From: Streptomyces sp. NRRL F-525
GTDB lineage: Bacteria > Actinomycetota > Actinomycetes > Streptomycetales > Streptomycetaceae
Direction of reading: 5' to 3'
NCBI RefSeq assembly: GCF_000716605.1
Contig: NZ_JNXE01000019.1
Location: forward strand, 1-64,000
Length of the DNA stretch: 64,000 bases
Part shown: positions 10,021-19,000 of the stretch, one piece after another
Layout: every line of letters begins with the position of its first letter
Numbering within the stretch: the stretch's first letter is position 1
The notes under the pieces: generated by a model
Told to the model about the DNA's origin: nothing
Seen by the model: the letters and a program-made list of their open reading frames with translations, nothing else
Databases searched by the model: none
Program-made: the position numbers and the translations under genes

Positions 10021-10683
10021 CTACTTGGCGAACGGCCCGTCCAGCGCCGCCCATTGGAGCAGCATGATGGTCTTGGCGTCGGCGATCTCGCCGGTGCGGA
10101 TCATCTCCAGGGCTCTGCGGAAGGGCAGTTCGAGGATCTCGATGTCCTCGCCCTCGTCCTGGAGTCCCCCGCCCTCGTGGGTGCGGGTCGAGGGGCCGTA
10201 GGACGCGGCGTAGAAACCGATGCGTTCGGTGACCGAGCCGGGGCTCATGTAGACGTCGAAGACGTGCTCGACCTCGCCGACTGTGTGGCCGGTCTCCTCG
10301 ACCACCTCGCGGCGGACGGCCTCCTCCGGGTGCTCGTCCTCGTCGTCGAGGAGTCCGCCCGGGGTCTCGACGAGCATGCCGTCGGGGTGGCCGTTGACGT
10401 ACACGGGGAAGCGGAACTGGCGGGTGAGCAGGACCATTTCGCGCTCGGCGTCGTAGAGGAGCAGGGTCGCGCCGTTGCCGCGGTCGTGGGTCTCGCGCTC
10501 CTGGGTGGTCCAGGTCCCGTCGCCGTGCTGGAAGTCGAAGGTCGTGGTGCGCTCGACGTACCAGTGGCTGGACAGCAGGGTCACGTCGCGGACCTTGACC
10601 CGGGGGTTTCCGGTCAGATCGAGGCCGGTGCGGTCCAGGCCGGTGCGGCCCCGGCGGTCGGGGGTGTCGGCGCCCGCGGTCAT
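10021..10683 (-). CDS. NUDIX hydrolase (NudK/ADP-sugar pyrophosphatase type)
   Basis: A 220-residue cytoplasmic hydrolase of nucleoside diphosphate-linked compounds. The Nudix box is complete: G in ETPGGLLDDEDEHPEEAVRR followed by EVVEETGH, giving the metal-binding REVVEE core. SPGSVTERIGFYAASY downstream is typical of the NudK/GDP-mannose pyrophosphatase group. The N-terminal segment has a small repeat (DRTGLDRTGLDLTG). ATG 10683 gives the most compact product; the open frame continues upstream but that part lacks family character. Substrate specificity is not readable. Confidence 0.88.
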   Translation of the reverse strand: MTAGADTPDRRGRTGLDRTGLDLTGNPRVKVRDVTLLSSHWYVERTTTFDFQHGDGTWTTQERETHDRGNGATLLLYDAEREMVLLTRQFRFPVYVNGHPDGMLVETPGGLLDDEDEHPEEAVRREVVEETGHTVGEVEHVFDVYMSPGSVTERIGFYAASYGPSTRTHEGGGLQDEGEDIEILELPFRRALEMIRTGEIADAKTIMLLQWAALDGPFAK

Positions 10684-10848
10684 CGGACACCGGCCGGACG
10701 GGAGGGGATGATCGAGTTGTTCATGTCCGACGTCTATCACCCCAGGGTCGGCGACGCATGGCCAAAAGCGGTGCCCCGCGAGTTCAACTGGTGTGCCGGT
10801 TGCGTTGATTCGTCTCGTACCGTCCCCTTGTCCGGGCATGCTGGAACC

Positions 10849-11976
10849 ATGTCTGAGCACGGTGATCAGGTACCCGGATACCGGATGATCAGGATGGAGG
10901 CCCAGCCGGAAGCCCCGGCGGCGGCCCTCGCGGACGTGGACGCGTGGCAGGCCCGCAAGGCCTATCCGAACGTCCTGGGCGGCGGTGGCCCGGTGTTCGG
11001 GGTGGCCGAGGAGCTGGAGACCGGCGGCTGGCAGATCATCTCCCTCTTCTCCAGCCCCTACCCGCAGGGCTCCCGCGACACCATGGCCATGATGTTCCGC
11101 GAACGGGCGCGGGCCGCCGAGGACGCGGGCGACACGGAGACCCAGCAGGAGTGGCTGCGCAACGCGGAGCGGCTGGACTGGGAGGCGCTGGACGAACTCA
11201 CGGTGCTGGGGCGCCGGTTCAGGGTCGTGCGGGGCGACCAGTTCATCCGGATGGGACCGACGGGACCGGAGCCGCCCCGGCCGTCCGACCCCGACCCGGC
11301 GAAGGTCGGACACGGTCACGAATACCGCGGCCGTACCAAGGGGTTCGTGATCGACCCCTTCACCCCGACCGGGATGTCCGAGGGCATCCTGCGCATGGAA
11401 CTCCTGTCGCTGGTCCACGCCAAGGGCACCGCTCCCACCGCCGTACGCAAGGACTCGCTGCGCGCGCTGGAGACGCATCCCGGGGGTGTGCTGCTGCCCG
11501 CCGAGTTCACCGCGGCCGAGTTCTCGGACGGCCACTGGGCGCCGACGCAGATGACGAACGCGAGCCCCCAGGGGTCGCGGGACACGCTCACCTCCTATCT
11601 GCGGGTGATGGCGCCGGTCATGGAGCAGCTCGACGAGGAGACCAAGGCGGAGTACGGGCGGCTGGCCGACCGCATCGACGCCGAGCGCTGCAACGAGATC
11701 GTGATCGACGGATGCCGGACGCGGATCGTGCGCGTGGAACGCCTCGTCCGCGTCGGCCCGGACGGTCCCGAGGGCCCGCGCCCCTCCGACCCCGACCCCG
11801 AACTCCCCACCGCCGTCCAGGAGAAGCAGCTCCGCGAGGAGGGCGTGTTCGACGAGTACCGGGTCCTGAACGAGCAGGAGACCGAGGAGCGCCGCGTGGC
11901 GGAGGAACAGGCGAAGGAGTTCCTGCGGCTGTTCGAGGAGCAGCGGAAACGGCGCGAGGCGGCCGAAGAGGGCTGA
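10849..11976 (+). CDS. DUF5954 family protein with internal duplication
   Basis: A 375-residue soluble protein of an actinobacterial family with no assigned function, recognised by its layout. It contains two copies of a unit: the first has PYPQGSRDTMAMMFRERA and GPTGPEPPRPSDPDP, the second SPQGSRDTLTSYLRVMA and GPDGPEGPRPSDPDP. The C-terminus (about 325-375) is a charged, probably coiled-coil helix rich in Glu, Arg and Gln. No signal peptide or membrane segment. It diverges from the NUDIX gene over a 165-base gap and ends before a bidirectional terminator. A biochemical role cannot be proposed from sequence. Confidence 0.8.
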   Translation: MSEHGDQVPGYRMIRMEAQPEAPAAALADVDAWQARKAYPNVLGGGGPVFGVAEELETGGWQIISLFSSPYPQGSRDTMAMMFRERARAAEDAGDTETQQEWLRNAERLDWEALDELTVLGRRFRVVRGDQFIRMGPTGPEPPRPSDPDPAKVGHGHEYRGRTKGFVIDPFTPTGMSEGILRMELLSLVHAKGTAPTAVRKDSLRALETHPGGVLLPAEFTAAEFSDGHWAPTQMTNASPQGSRDTLTSYLRVMAPVMEQLDEETKAEYGRLADRIDAERCNEIVIDGCRTRIVRVERLVRVGPDGPEGPRPSDPDPELPTAVQEKQLREEGVFDEYRVLNEQETEERRVAEEQAKEFLRLFEEQRKRREAAEEG

Positions 11977-11981
11977 GCCGG

Positions 11982-12018
11982 GGTGGAGGGCGGGACCCGG
12001 CCGGCCCCACCCTCCACC
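11982..12018. terminator. Bidirectional terminator between DUF5954 and DUF305 genes
   Basis: GGTGGAGGG (11982-11990) pairs perfectly with CCCTCCACC (12010-12018) between two convergent genes. There is no T-run, as usual in Streptomyces. Confidence 0.7.
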
Positions 12019-12025
12019 GCTGGTG

Positions 12026-12652
12026 TCAGCTCTTGCCGAGCATCTTGTTCATCTGCTTGATCTCGGCGCTCTGAGCCGTGATCACGCCGGCCGCGAGCGC
12101 GGTGGCGGGGGCGTAACTCCCGTCCGCCTTCTCGGTCTTGGCCATGTCGACGGCGCCCTCGTGGTGCTCGACCATCATGGTGAGGAACATGGTGTCGAAG
12201 TCGGCGCCGGAGGCCTTCTCCAGCTTGCCCATGTCGGCGTCGCTCATCATGCCGGGCGTGGACGACGACATGTCGTGGCCCATGCCGGAGTCCATTCCGG
12301 ACATGTCCTCGGGGACCTGCTCGCCCCACGAGGTGAGCCAGCCGGACATGGTCTTGATCTCCGGGGCCTGGGCGCCCTCGATCTTCGTGGCGAGGCTCTT
12401 GACCTGCGCCGAGGAGGCGTGACCGGCGGCCAGTCCGGCCATCTCCACGGCCTGGCGGTGGTGCTGGATCATGTCCTTCGAGAAGGAGACGTCCGCGGCG
12501 TTGTGGCCACCGGCCTTGGTGGCGGACGCGGTGGCGGTCCCGCCGCTCGCCTTGCCGTCGCCGCCGTTGCCGCACGCGGCGAGCGTGAGAGCGGCCACCG
12601 AGGCGGTGACGGCGAGAACGGTACGACGGACGAACCTGCGCTGTGCGGTCAT
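12026..12652 (-). CDS. DUF305 lipoprotein, probable copper-binding protein
   Basis: Exported lipoprotein of 208 residues: Arg-rich start, hydrophobic segment, lipobox LAAC at about residue 26. The mature part is a four-helix ferritin-like DUF305 domain with paired metal-type motifs MIQHHRQAVEMAG and MVEHHEGAVDMAK. A Met/Ser/Asp-rich insertion (MSGMDSGMGHDMSSS) lies between them. DUF305 proteins are often found beside copper-resistance genes. The gene follows the DUF6153 gene by 73 bases on the same strand, and a CsoR-like palindrome lies upstream of the pair. Copper binding is inferred. Confidence 0.9.
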   Translation of the reverse strand: MTAQRRFVRRTVLAVTASVAALTLAACGNGGDGKASGGTATASATKAGGHNAADVSFSKDMIQHHRQAVEMAGLAAGHASSAQVKSLATKIEGAQAPEIKTMSGWLTSWGEQVPEDMSGMDSGMGHDMSSSTPGMMSDADMGKLEKASGADFDTMFLTMMVEHHEGAVDMAKTEKADGSYAPATALAAGVITAQSAEIKQMNKMLGKS

Positions 12653-12725
12653 GGGGGAACTCCTGGTGTGTGGATCCGTTCAGGGCATGCCGATGCGCGC
12701 ACGGTGACGTGTCGCGCGGGCCGCT

Positions 12726-13142
12726 CTAGATCCGCAGGAGTTGGAGTTCGGCGAGGGAGGGCGGGGCCCGGCCCCCGTCGGGACCACTGCCCGTCCCGGA
12801 CGTACGACCGTCCGGCGCCTCGGCGCAGGCCGCCACATCGGGTTGCAGCACCGGAACCACGGCCGGGGTACCCGCGACGGACGCGGAGGCACAGGTCGCG
12901 TCCGCGTGTGCCATGTGGCTGCCGCCGCAGCCGCCCGCGTCATGATCACAGGCGTCCGGCGTCGACATCTTCTCGCCCGTCGCTACGGCCGTAGCCGCCA
13001 TGGTGTGCCCGTGCGCGGGCTCGGTCATGGGAACGGGCCCGAGCCCGTGCATCCCGAGCAGACCGAACAGCAGGGCGGCGACGAGCAACCCGTAGGACCG
13101 CACGCGAGGGTGCGGTCCTACGGGCTGCTCGGGACGGGTCAT
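12726..13142 (-). CDS. DUF6153 family small membrane-anchored protein
   Basis: About 138 residues: a basic N-terminus, one transmembrane segment (YGLLVAALLFGLLGMHGLG), then an exported tail rich in His, Met and Cys (HGHTM, CDHDAGGCGGSHMAHADATC). The layout matches DUF6153, small Streptomyces proteins of unknown role. ATG 13142 follows GGTGG by six bases. A GTG in the same frame inside the hairpin (about 13110) would give a shorter product beginning VRSYGLL; a longer start at GTG 13187 is less likely. The tail suggests metal binding, and the neighbouring DUF305 gene supports a copper role. Moderate confidence in function. Confidence 0.7.
   Translation of the reverse strand: MTRPEQPVGPHPRVRSYGLLVAALLFGLLGMHGLGPVPMTEPAHGHTMAATAVATGEKMSTPDACDHDAGGCGGSHMAHADATCASASVAGTPAVVPVLQPDVAACAEAPDGRTSGTGSGPDGGRAPPSLAELQLLRI
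13089..13124. repeat. Perfect 15-base inverted repeat at the start of the DUF6153 gene
   Basis: CCCGTAGGACCGCAC (13089-13103) and GTGCGGTCCTACGGG (13110-13124) flank a 6-base loop. The hairpin lies within the first codons of the gene as annotated from ATG 13142, and would be very stable in mRNA. It may regulate translation or hint that the true start is the GTG at the hairpin. Confidence 0.75.
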
Positions 13143-13152
13143 GGGGGCCACC

Positions 13153-13169
13153 ATACCCACCCTGGGTAT
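13153..13169. promoter_or_regulatory. CsoR-like palindromic operator
   Basis: ATACCCACCCTGGGTAT is a 17-base inverted repeat (ATACCC-N5-GGGTAT) located 11 bases before the DUF6153 start. G/C-tract palindromes of the TACCC...GGGTA form are the type bound by CsoR-family copper repressors. No csoR gene lies in the window. Confidence 0.55.
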
Positions 13170-13187
13170 CGGGGCCGCACCGGGCAC

Positions 13188-13841
13188 CTAGGTAAGTGCC
13201 CCCGCCGTGGGTGCCTTGGCGCTGCGGTAGGTGGAGATACCCAGGGCCAGCAGCCAGTAGCTGAGGATCGCGCCCATCAAGGCGGTGGTGCCCCAGCCGT
13301 TCGCCGCGTAGAAGTGCGCGGGCGTGTTCCCGAAGAACAGGGACGGCACGAAGGCGAGGTTGATCCCGGCCAGGACGTAGGCCGACCTGCTGGTCCAGCG
13401 TGGCAGCAGTTCCGTGCGGGAGACGGCGAAGCCCAGCGCGGTCAGGAAGAACGCCAGCATCAGCCGCGAGATGGACCCGTAGAGGATGTAGGTGCCGCTG
13501 ACGTCGATCGTCGGGTCGATGGGATGGTCGGCGGCGATGACCGCGCCGGCCTCCAGTCCGCTGGAGACCAGCGTGATCGTCGTGTACACCAGCCCCGCGG
13601 TGAAGGCCATCGAACCGGCCCACTCGTACTCGGGATTCACCCGCTTCACCAGCTCGCGGAACGCGGTCACGAACACGAGCAGGAACGCCAGCGCGACGAT
13701 CCCGATCAGCAGCCGGGCCAGGACGTTGGCGTCCGGCGGCGGTCCCGAATAGACGAAGTACAGGGGCACTTCGACGATGAGAGCGACGGCGGCGGCGATA
13801 CCCGCACCGCCCGCCAGACGCCTGGCCGACATTTCGTTCAT
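13188..13841 (-). CDS. DUF4386 family membrane protein
   Basis: A 217-residue integral membrane protein with six likely helices, including GIAAAVALIVEVPLYFVY near the start and ALMGAILSYWLLALGIS near the end. The family pattern is visible as RLLIGIVALAFLLVFVTAF and PAHFYAANGWGTTALMG. ATG 13841 follows GGGGGA closely. It ends 45 bases before the DUF6153 start on the same strand, so read-through into the copper pair is possible, though the palindrome there argues for a separate promoter. No function is known for the family. Confidence 0.82.
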   Translation of the reverse strand: MNEMSARRLAGGAGIAAAVALIVEVPLYFVYSGPPPDANVLARLLIGIVALAFLLVFVTAFRELVKRVNPEYEWAGSMAFTAGLVYTTITLVSSGLEAGAVIAADHPIDPTIDVSGTYILYGSISRLMLAFFLTALGFAVSRTELLPRWTSRSAYVLAGINLAFVPSLFFGNTPAHFYAANGWGTTALMGAILSYWLLALGISTYRSAKAPTAGALT

Positions 13842-13973
13842 GGGGTCCCCCGGAGTTCCGTGTGGTGGATTCGGTACGCCTTGAATCCTGCCGCCGACGG
13901 CACTCGCGGTCCCTGGGCCTGAGGACCGGATCAGGGGTGTTCCTGACGACACCCTCACCGGACGTACGAGAGG

Positions 13974-15947
13974 TCAGGCGCCGAAGACCTGGAACTCCGA
14001 GACCTGCCCGGCCGGCCAGCCGTTGTTCGCGGTGATGGTGAGCCGTACGTAGCGGGTGGTCGCTGTAGAGGGCAGCGTGAGGGTCGCGGTGTTCCCGGTC
14101 GCCGGGTCGAAGGTGTAGCCCGCCGAGGCGAGCAGCTGGGTGGAGGTGCCGGCGTCCGTGCCGCCCTGGACGGAGATCGTCTGGGTACGGGTGGCCCAGG
14201 CGGTGGCCGGGGGAAGTCTCAGGACGATCCGCTTGACGCCGGTCGCGGCGCCCAGATCGACCTGGATCCACTGCGGGAAGGCGTTGTTGGCGGACTCCCA
14301 GTAGGTGTTCGTGTCGCCGTCCGTCGCGTTGCCCGAGGCGTACGTCTGGGTGTGGCTGCTCTCCGAAGTGGGTTGGTGGAGCGCCAGGTTGGTGGTGCTG
14401 GACGGTGGGTCGGTGGTGACGGTGACCTGGCTGGAGGGCTGGGACACGTTGCCCGCCGCGTCGTAGGCGACGACGTCGAAGGTGTAGGCGGTGGACGCGC
14501 CAAGTCCCGTGACGGTGAAGGAGGTTGAGCCGGTGGTGCCCACCTGGGTGCTGGTCGAGCCGGACACCCGCAGGACCCGGTAGCCGCTCACGCCGACGTT
14601 GTCGGTCGCCGTGTTCCAGCTCAGGGAGACGGAATCGCTGGTGTGGCCGGTGACGGTCAGGGCACCGGGTGCGGCGGGCGGTGTGGTGTCGCCGCCGTTC
14701 GGAACCACCGGCTGAGTGGGGCGAGTTGGGGTCAGCGCGAGTTGCCCCTTGAGCATGCGGCCGCCGTCGCCCGTCAGCCGCAGGTAGTAGTCCGAGGAGC
14801 AGGCGGTGCCGTCCTCGTCGAGGGCGAGGAAACCGGAGTTGGTCGGCACCCAGGCCTGCGTCTCGGCGGTCTTGGCGATCTGGTTGCCCTCGTTGTACTC
14901 GTCGAACATGGAGATGTAGATGCCCTGTACCCCGGCCCGCACCATGTTGTAGAACTGCCGCCACATGAAGTCGCCGTGCGCGCGCTGCCGGCCGGAGACG
15001 TCGCCGGGCAGGACACAGGGCTGGAAGTCGATGCCGTTGGCGTTGCAGTCGGCTTGGTCGGGGACGGTGTAGGTGGTGTACGCGTTGTCGGCCTCGCTCA
15101 CATTGCCGATGGCGCCGACCATCCACGGCGAGATCATGTTGAAGGCGTGGTAGACGCCCGAGAAGCCGGCCTGCGAGCCCCCGGTGCCCGTCCGCCATTC
15201 ACGCGGGACGCCGCCGATGACGTAACAGCCCTGATTCTTGAACCAGTTGACGACATCGAGGCAGGCGTCGGGGGTGAAGGGGTGGTTGGGGTCGTTGAAG
15301 CCGAAGCCCCAAATGCACACGACCGGCTTGCCGTTCTGCTTCGCGTAGGCCGAACTCGCCGTGTGCGCGGACATCTTGTTCGTCCAGTCCGTCTTGATCT
15401 CGGACTGCATGTTCGTCCAGTTCGAGACGTCGTACATGATGTAGAACTTCCGCCCGTACGACTCGGCGGCGCCGCGCACCTTGGTCGCCATCGCGTCGCG
15501 GGTGGGGCCCTCGCCGCCGGTGGGGTTGAAGCGCTGGAGCGCGGCGGTGTCGATGTTGTTCTGCTGCATCCACAGGAAGTGGGTGTTCACCGTCTGCTGG
15601 TCGTAGGAGGAGAACAGCTTGGCGGGCTGGCCGTTGCCGAGGGCGGCGTACGACGTCTGGTAGGTGGTGGTGTACTCCCGCACGTCGGGCCAGCAGCTGA
15701 TGCCGGTGTTGGTCGGGGACGGGGGCTGGCTCCAGTTCTGGGTCCAGTGCCACCAGCCGTTGATGGGCGCGCCGTCGCCGACGCAGGCGAACCAGCCCTG
15801 GTAGCCGACGGTGATCTTGCCGACGACGTCGCCCGGCGCGCCGGCCGCCGACGCGGTGGGGGCGAGGACGGTCCCGGTCGCTCCCACCGTTCCTACGGCG
15901 GCGGTCGCGATCGCGGCTCTCAAGAAGACTCTGCGTGTGACACCCAT
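13974..15947 (-). CDS. Secreted GH71/99-like glycoside hydrolase with FN3 and discoidin domains
   Basis: A 657-residue exported enzyme. It has a Tat-type signal (TRRVFLRAA, cleavage near PTASAAG), a TIM-barrel catalytic domain (about 35-415) of the GH71/99-like group (VGYQGWFACVGDG, WMQQNNIDTAALQRF, MFDEYNEGNQIAK with candidate acidic residues), an FN3 domain (about 420-515) and a C-terminal F5/8C discoidin or CBM32 domain (about 520-657). ATG 15947 is six bases after GGAGGAG. It lies 97 bases downstream of a GH87-like gene, with a strong terminator between. GH71 enzymes cut alpha-1,3-glucan and GH99 enzymes cut alpha-mannan; the neighbours favour the former, but this is not proven. Confidence 0.82.
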   Translation of the reverse strand: MGVTRRVFLRAAIATAAVGTVGATGTVLAPTASAAGAPGDVVGKITVGYQGWFACVGDGAPINGWWHWTQNWSQPPSPTNTGISCWPDVREYTTTYQTSYAALGNGQPAKLFSSYDQQTVNTHFLWMQQNNIDTAALQRFNPTGGEGPTRDAMATKVRGAAESYGRKFYIMYDVSNWTNMQSEIKTDWTNKMSAHTASSAYAKQNGKPVVCIWGFGFNDPNHPFTPDACLDVVNWFKNQGCYVIGGVPREWRTGTGGSQAGFSGVYHAFNMISPWMVGAIGNVSEADNAYTTYTVPDQADCNANGIDFQPCVLPGDVSGRQRAHGDFMWRQFYNMVRAGVQGIYISMFDEYNEGNQIAKTAETQAWVPTNSGFLALDEDGTACSSDYYLRLTGDGGRMLKGQLALTPTRPTQPVVPNGGDTTPPAAPGALTVTGHTSDSVSLSWNTATDNVGVSGYRVLRVSGSTSTQVGTTGSTSFTVTGLGASTAYTFDVVAYDAAGNVSQPSSQVTVTTDPPSSTTNLALHQPTSESSHTQTYASGNATDGDTNTYWESANNAFPQWIQVDLGAATGVKRIVLRLPPATAWATRTQTISVQGGTDAGTSTQLLASAGYTFDPATGNTATLTLPSTATTRYVRLTITANNGWPAGQVSEFQVFGA

Positions 15948-15986
15948 GGGGACTCCTCCGGACTCCTCTTCAGGTGGTCGGTGGTC

Positions 15987-16032
15987 GGTGCCGCCGGGCG
16001 CGCGTGCGTTCACACGCGCGCCCGGCGGCACC
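15987..16032. terminator. Strong terminator after the first GH87-like gene
   Basis: A perfect 20-base stem (15987-16006 with 16013-16032, arms starting GGTGCCGCCGG) closes a 6-base loop. It begins 12 bases after the stop of the GH87-like gene on the minus strand. Confidence 0.85.
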
Positions 16033-16044
16033 ATCGGGTCGGGG

Positions 16045-19000
16045 TCAGCTGTTCCAGACCTGGAACTCGGAGATCTGACCGGCCGGCCAGCCGTTGTTCG
16101 CCGTGATGTTCACCCGGAGGTAGCGCTGGGTGGTCGCGGTGAACGTGAGGGTGACCGTGTTGTTGGTGGTCGGGTCGAAGGTGTACGTCGCCGACGACTT
16201 GAGGGTGCTGAAGGAGGAGCCTTCGGTGCTGCCCGACAGGGACAGCGTCTGGTTGCGGGCGCCCCAGGTCGCGGGGAGCTGGAGGACGACCCGGCTCGCG
16301 CTCTGCGCCGAACCGAGGTCCACCTGGACCCACTGCGGGAAGGCGTTGTTGGCGCTCTCCCAGTAGGTGCCCTGGTTGCCGTCCGTGACGTTCGAGGACG
16401 CGTACACGTCGGTGTGGCTGGACTCGGTGGTGGCCGCGCCGGCCGCCAGGTTCCGGCTCACCGTGCCGGCCCCAACACCGCTCAGCGCGACCGTGGTTGT
16501 GCCGTTCGACGCGTTGCTGGCGATGCTGAGATCACCGGCACGGGTGCCGGACGCGGTGGGCGTGAACGTCACGCTCACCGTGCAGGAGGCGCCCGCCGCG
16601 ATCGACGAACCGCAGGTGTTGGTCTGCGCGAAGTCGCCCGTGACGGTGACGCCGGAGAGAGTCGCCGCCGCCGTACCGGAGTTGGTCACCGTGACCGTCT
16701 TCGCGCCGCTGGAGGTGTTGAGCGCCTGAGTGGCGTACGACAGGGACGTCGGGTCGGCCGACAGGGTCGCCGGTGACGAGCCGCCGCTGCTGGGGAACAC
16801 CTCGAAGTCCGACAACTGGGCAGCGTCCCAGCCCGTGTTGGCGGTGATGTTGACCCGCACGTACCGCGCCGTGGCCGAACTGAACGTGATGGTCACGGTG
16901 TTGGCGTTGGCGCTCGGGTCGAAGGTGTACCCGGCCGAGGCCTTGAGCGTGGAGAAGCTGGAGCCGTCCGTCGATCCCTGCACCGACAGGGTCTGCGTAC
17001 GGGCCGACCACGCCGTCGCCGGCGGGAGTTTGAGCACGACCTTGCCGACGCCGTAGTTCTGGCCGAGGTCGACCTGGGCCCACTGCGGGAACGAACCGTC
17101 CGTGCCCTCCCAGTACGTGGACGCGTCCGTGTCGGTGAGGTTCGAGGCGACGTAGGGGCTCGTGCTCGAACTCGCCGACGCGGGGCGCCCGGCGGCGATG
17201 TTGGTGGTGCTGTCGATGCCACTGCCGGTCAGGGATACGACAGTTGGGCTGTTGTTGGCGTTGCTGGTGACGGTCAGGTTGCCCGCACGCGCTCCGCCGG
17301 TGGTGGGCTTGAAGCCGACGGTCACCGTGCAGGAGGCGCCGACCGCGAGGGTGGAGCAGTTGTTGGTCTGGCTGAAGTCACCGCTCGCCGCGACGGCCGA
17401 GACGGTCGCCGACGCGGTACCCGAGTTGGTCACCGTCACGGTCTGCGCGGTGGCCGACGAGCCGACCACCGTGGCGGGGAAGGACAGGCTCGCCGGGTCG
17501 GTGTTCAGCACGGGGCCCGGCGCCGTGCCGGTACCGGAGAGGCTGACCGTGCTGGTGGTCCCGCCCGCGTTGACGGTCAGGGATCCGTTACGGCTGCCGG
17601 TCGCCGTCGGCGAGAACTTCACGCTGACCGTGCAGGAGCCGTTCGCCGCGATCGACGAACCGCAGGTGTTGGTCTGGGCGTAGTCGCCGCTGGTCGAGAT
17701 CGACGAGACGGCCGCGGCGGTGTTGGTCGGGTTGGAGACCGTCACGGTCTGCGCCGCGCTGGTCGAACCGGTCGCCACCGAGCCGAAGTTGAGCGCGCCG
17801 GGCGTGGCCGTCACGCCCTCCGACGGGTAGGGCGGGTAGACCGGCGCGGGCCAACCGCCGCAGTACGGCGTGCCGCTGATGCCGGAGTTGCCGCCGCCGT
17901 CGGTGATGACGAAGTTGCCGCCCGAGCAGTTGTACACCGGGGACGAGTAACCGACGCCGGTGGCCGTGACGTTGGTGAACTTGGCGGCGCCGCCGGTCTG
18001 TTCCTGGAGGGCGAAGGTTCCGGTGCCGGCGATGGTCACGTTGTTGAGGTTGACCCCGCTGATGGTGCCCTCGACCCACTGGACCGCTTCGTAGGGGCTC
18101 TGCTGGATCAGCGCGTTGGTCACGTTGATCGGGCCGGTGATCGCGCCCTGGCTGCCGTCGAACCACAACGCGCCTACGCCGAACTGCCAGTTGGGGTCGA
18201 GGCTGCCGGCCCGGACCATGGTGTTGTCGGAGATCGTGGTGGTACCGACCGGCGTCGACGTGAAGCGCTGCCCCACGTGGATGCCGCCGCCCTGGGCGAT
18301 GCCGGTGTCGACCACTCGGTTGCCGCTGACGGTGTTGTCGTGGCCACCGTAGATCGCGATGGCGTTGGCGAGGATCTGCAGGGACACGGTGTTGTTGGAG
18401 ATCGTGTCGTTGGCGTCGGCGCCGATGGCGGAGTCCGCCCAGGTGGCGATGCCGTCGTCGCCGGTGTTGCGGATGTCGCTGTTGGTCACCTTCGAATTGG
18501 TGACTCCGCCATGGAAGTTGATGCCGTCGGCGGTGGTGTCACGGATGCGCATGCCGGTGAACGTCAGGCCGTCCATCGGCCCGTCCATCCAGGCGCCGAC
18601 CTTCATGTGGTCGATCCACAGGTTGGAGACGGTCGAGTCGCTCAGTGCGCCGCCGATGCCGTTGACCTGGGCGCTGTCGTCGCGTTCCTGCACATTGCCG
18701 AAGATCGCGAAGTTCTGCAGGCGCACGCCGGTGCTCGCGTTGGGCGCCGAGTTGCCGTAGAAGCCGGGGGCCGTGCCGGTGACGGTCGAGTACCACATGC
18801 CGGCGCCGGCGATCGTGACGTTGTTGACGCTGATGTGGCCGGGGATGTTGAAGGTGCCCGGCGGGATCCACACGGTGCCGCCGGGGCCCGCCGAGCTGAT
18901 CGCGGCGTTGAACGCGCTGGTCGCGTCGGCCACGCCGGTCGCGTCGGCGCCCTTGCTGGTCACCGAGACCGCGCCCGAGGGGGCGGTCAGGGCGGCGCCG

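Noticed and set aside
10684..11535. Upstream extension of the NUDIX frame to 504 codons
   Set aside because: The extra part runs antisense to the DUF5954 gene; the Nudix protein is complete from 10683.
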